Assembly: GCA_002706765.1 (NCBI GenBank)
Contig: PAJV01000069.1
Coordinates: 1-64,000, forward strand
Direction of reading: 5' to 3'
DNA from: Gimesia sp.
Lineage (GTDB): Bacteria > Planctomycetota > Planctomycetia > Planctomycetales > Planctomycetaceae
Length of the DNA stretch: 64,000 nt
Shown here in pieces: positions 62,970 to 64,000 of this stretch (position 1 is the first letter of the stretch; every line of letters starts with the position of its first letter). The notes beneath the pieces are model-generated. The model was not told where the DNA came from and did no database searches. It was given only the letters and a program-made list of their open reading frames with translations. Both the position numbers and the translations under genes were made by a program.

Positions 62970-63160
62970 TAAGTTCTCTTCCAGGGATGCTGGATTCACT
63001 TCTTAAATTAACTGATTGACTGTACTTAGGAAAAACCTACATCCTGCCGGGGTCAACATTTCGCAGTAAATTCACTGCCTGAAAACTCTCGTCGCTGTGA
63101 ATGATTTGGCCCAAACCTAAACAATTTCAGGAGTTATCCTGAAATGAAGTAAGCTGTATC

Positions 63161-64000
63161 TTAGAAAGATGCGTTCCAGCGGGCAAGGTGAACCGCCCGA
63201 AACTCCTCAACTTGATCATTGAGAATCGCCTGACGCAGATCCCGCACCAGTTTCTGATAAAAAGCGATATTATGCAGGGAGATCAAAATGGGGCCCAGCA
63301 TCTCCCGAGACATGAATAAATGCCTCAAATAAGCCCGACTAAAGTCCCGGGAGCCGGGAGAATCTATCTCAGGATCCAGCGGACCGGGGTCCCGGGCGTG
63401 TTTCTGATTTCGTAAATTCACCCGTCCCTGGCTGGTAAACGCCATCCCGTTCCTGCCATTGCGGGTCGGCATCACACAATCAAACAGATCCACTCCCCTG
63501 ATAATTGCTTCGATCAGGTCGGAAGGCCGCCCGACTCCCATCAGATAGCGCGGCTTCTCCACAGGCAGCATCGGCGTGGTAAAATCGAGCGTGGAGTACA
63601 TATCCTCTGGTTTTTCTCCGACGCTCAACCCGCCAATTGCGTAACCGGGGAACTCCAGGGGCAGTAAACCCTCCGCTGAGCGTTCCCGCATTTTCTGATT
63701 TGTGCCCCCCTGAACAATCCCGAACAGAGCCTGATCATCACGTTGCTGTGCATCCCGACAGCGGGCGGCCCACTTGGTTGTCCGATCGACGGCGTCCTGC
63801 ATTTTATCCGGTGACACATCATGCGGCGGGCATTCATCCAGACACATGATACAGTCAGCTCCGAGTTGCTCCTGAATTTTCACTGCTTTCTCAGGAGAAA
63901 GTTCAAACAGACTTCCATCGATATGCGAACGGAACACAACCTGATGGTCATCCATTTTCGTGAGCTGCGCCAGACTGAACACCTGAAAACCACCGCTGTC
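63161..64000 (-). CDS. tgt: tRNA-guanine transglycosylase, 5' end outside the window; zinc cysteines missing
   Basis: 279 visible residues, frame open to the window edge where it reads [13 protein letters not shown], a conserved Tgt block. Base-exchange Asp in [16 protein letters not shown] and the [12 protein letters not shown] segment are kept. At the zinc site, where E. coli Tgt has CDCYTC...H, this protein has IDSPGS before [12 protein letters not shown]: all three Cys are replaced; the late His (SLHNIAFY) remains. Exchanges guanine for preQ1/queuine at tRNA position 34. A different metal-free stabilisation is implied. Confidence 0.88.
   Translation of the reverse strand, partial: DSGGFQVFSLAQLTKMDDHQVVFRSHIDGSLFELSPEKAVKIQEQLGADCIMCLDECPPHDVSPDKMQDAVDRTTKWAARCRDAQQRDDQALFGIVQGGTNQKMRERSAEGLLPLEFPGYAIGGLSVGEKPEDMYSTLDFTTPMLPVEKPRYLMGVGRPSDLIEAIIRGVDLFDCVMPTRNGRNGMAFTSQGRVNLRNQKHARDPGPLDPEIDSPGSRDFSRAYLRHLFMSREMLGPILISLHNIAFYQKLVRDLRQAILNDQVEEFRAVHLARWNASF

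Overview
The window looks like chromosome of a planctomycete, probably close to Gimesia. The support is a DUF1559 prepilin-like protein, two MJ0042-type zinc-ribbon membrane proteins, a planctomycete-style CxxxxCH cytochrome-like protein, the alternative GlmU-like protein, M56/BlaI sensor-repressor pairs and a base composition near 50% GC. The genus is an inference from gene content; no marker such as 16S rRNA is present.

Layout: 1-6.5 kb holds the 3' part of an RNase H gene and a very large BlaR1-type sensor protease with its BlaI repressor; two matching 17-bp inverted repeats sit on the blaI promoter. 6.6-9.5 kb is an accessory island: two cassette-like genes (one SMEK-domain-like and probably frameshifted in a G7 tract), several integron attC-like sites, a divergent repeated peptide-coding segment, a 48-bp minisatellite and a tRNA-Arg gene at the right edge. 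No integrase is visible, so this resembles a CALIN (attC cluster lacking an integrase). 10-27 kb carries zinc-ribbon membrane proteins, a prepilin/lipoprotein pair, a SUKH-like pair, hydrolases and peptidases, an Sm-like protein, a Gfo/Idh/MocA oxidoreductase, a D-aminoacylase, a pseudo-receiver protein, a nucleotidyltransferase-HD fusion and a squalene-cyclase-repeat protein.

26.4-35.7 kb is a nine-gene minus-strand operon: a membrane-anchored protein, an FtsX/LolD-type exporter, a ModA with two fused binding domains, ModB, ModC, MoaD, MoeB and a neutral ceramidase. It joins molybdate uptake to molybdopterin sulfur-carrier activation. 38.7-47 kb is a chemotaxis cluster, cheA-cheW-mcp then cheY-cheB-cheR, whose receptor is a soluble globin-PAS-MCP protein keeping the haem-site residues; a terminator separates the two halves.

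47.5-64 kb is mostly housekeeping: GAPDH, ribulose-phosphate epimerase, a histidine-phosphatase-fold protein lacking both catalytic histidines, AccD, a Ser/Thr kinase, a UvrD/PcrA helicase, a ClC channel, TsaB, dihydroorotase, a SecD-SecF fusion, YajC and the 3' part of a tRNA-guanine transglycosylase that lacks the usual zinc-binding cysteines. Two small proteins (36.1 and 57.9 kb) share a ribosomal L7/L12 C-terminal-like motif.
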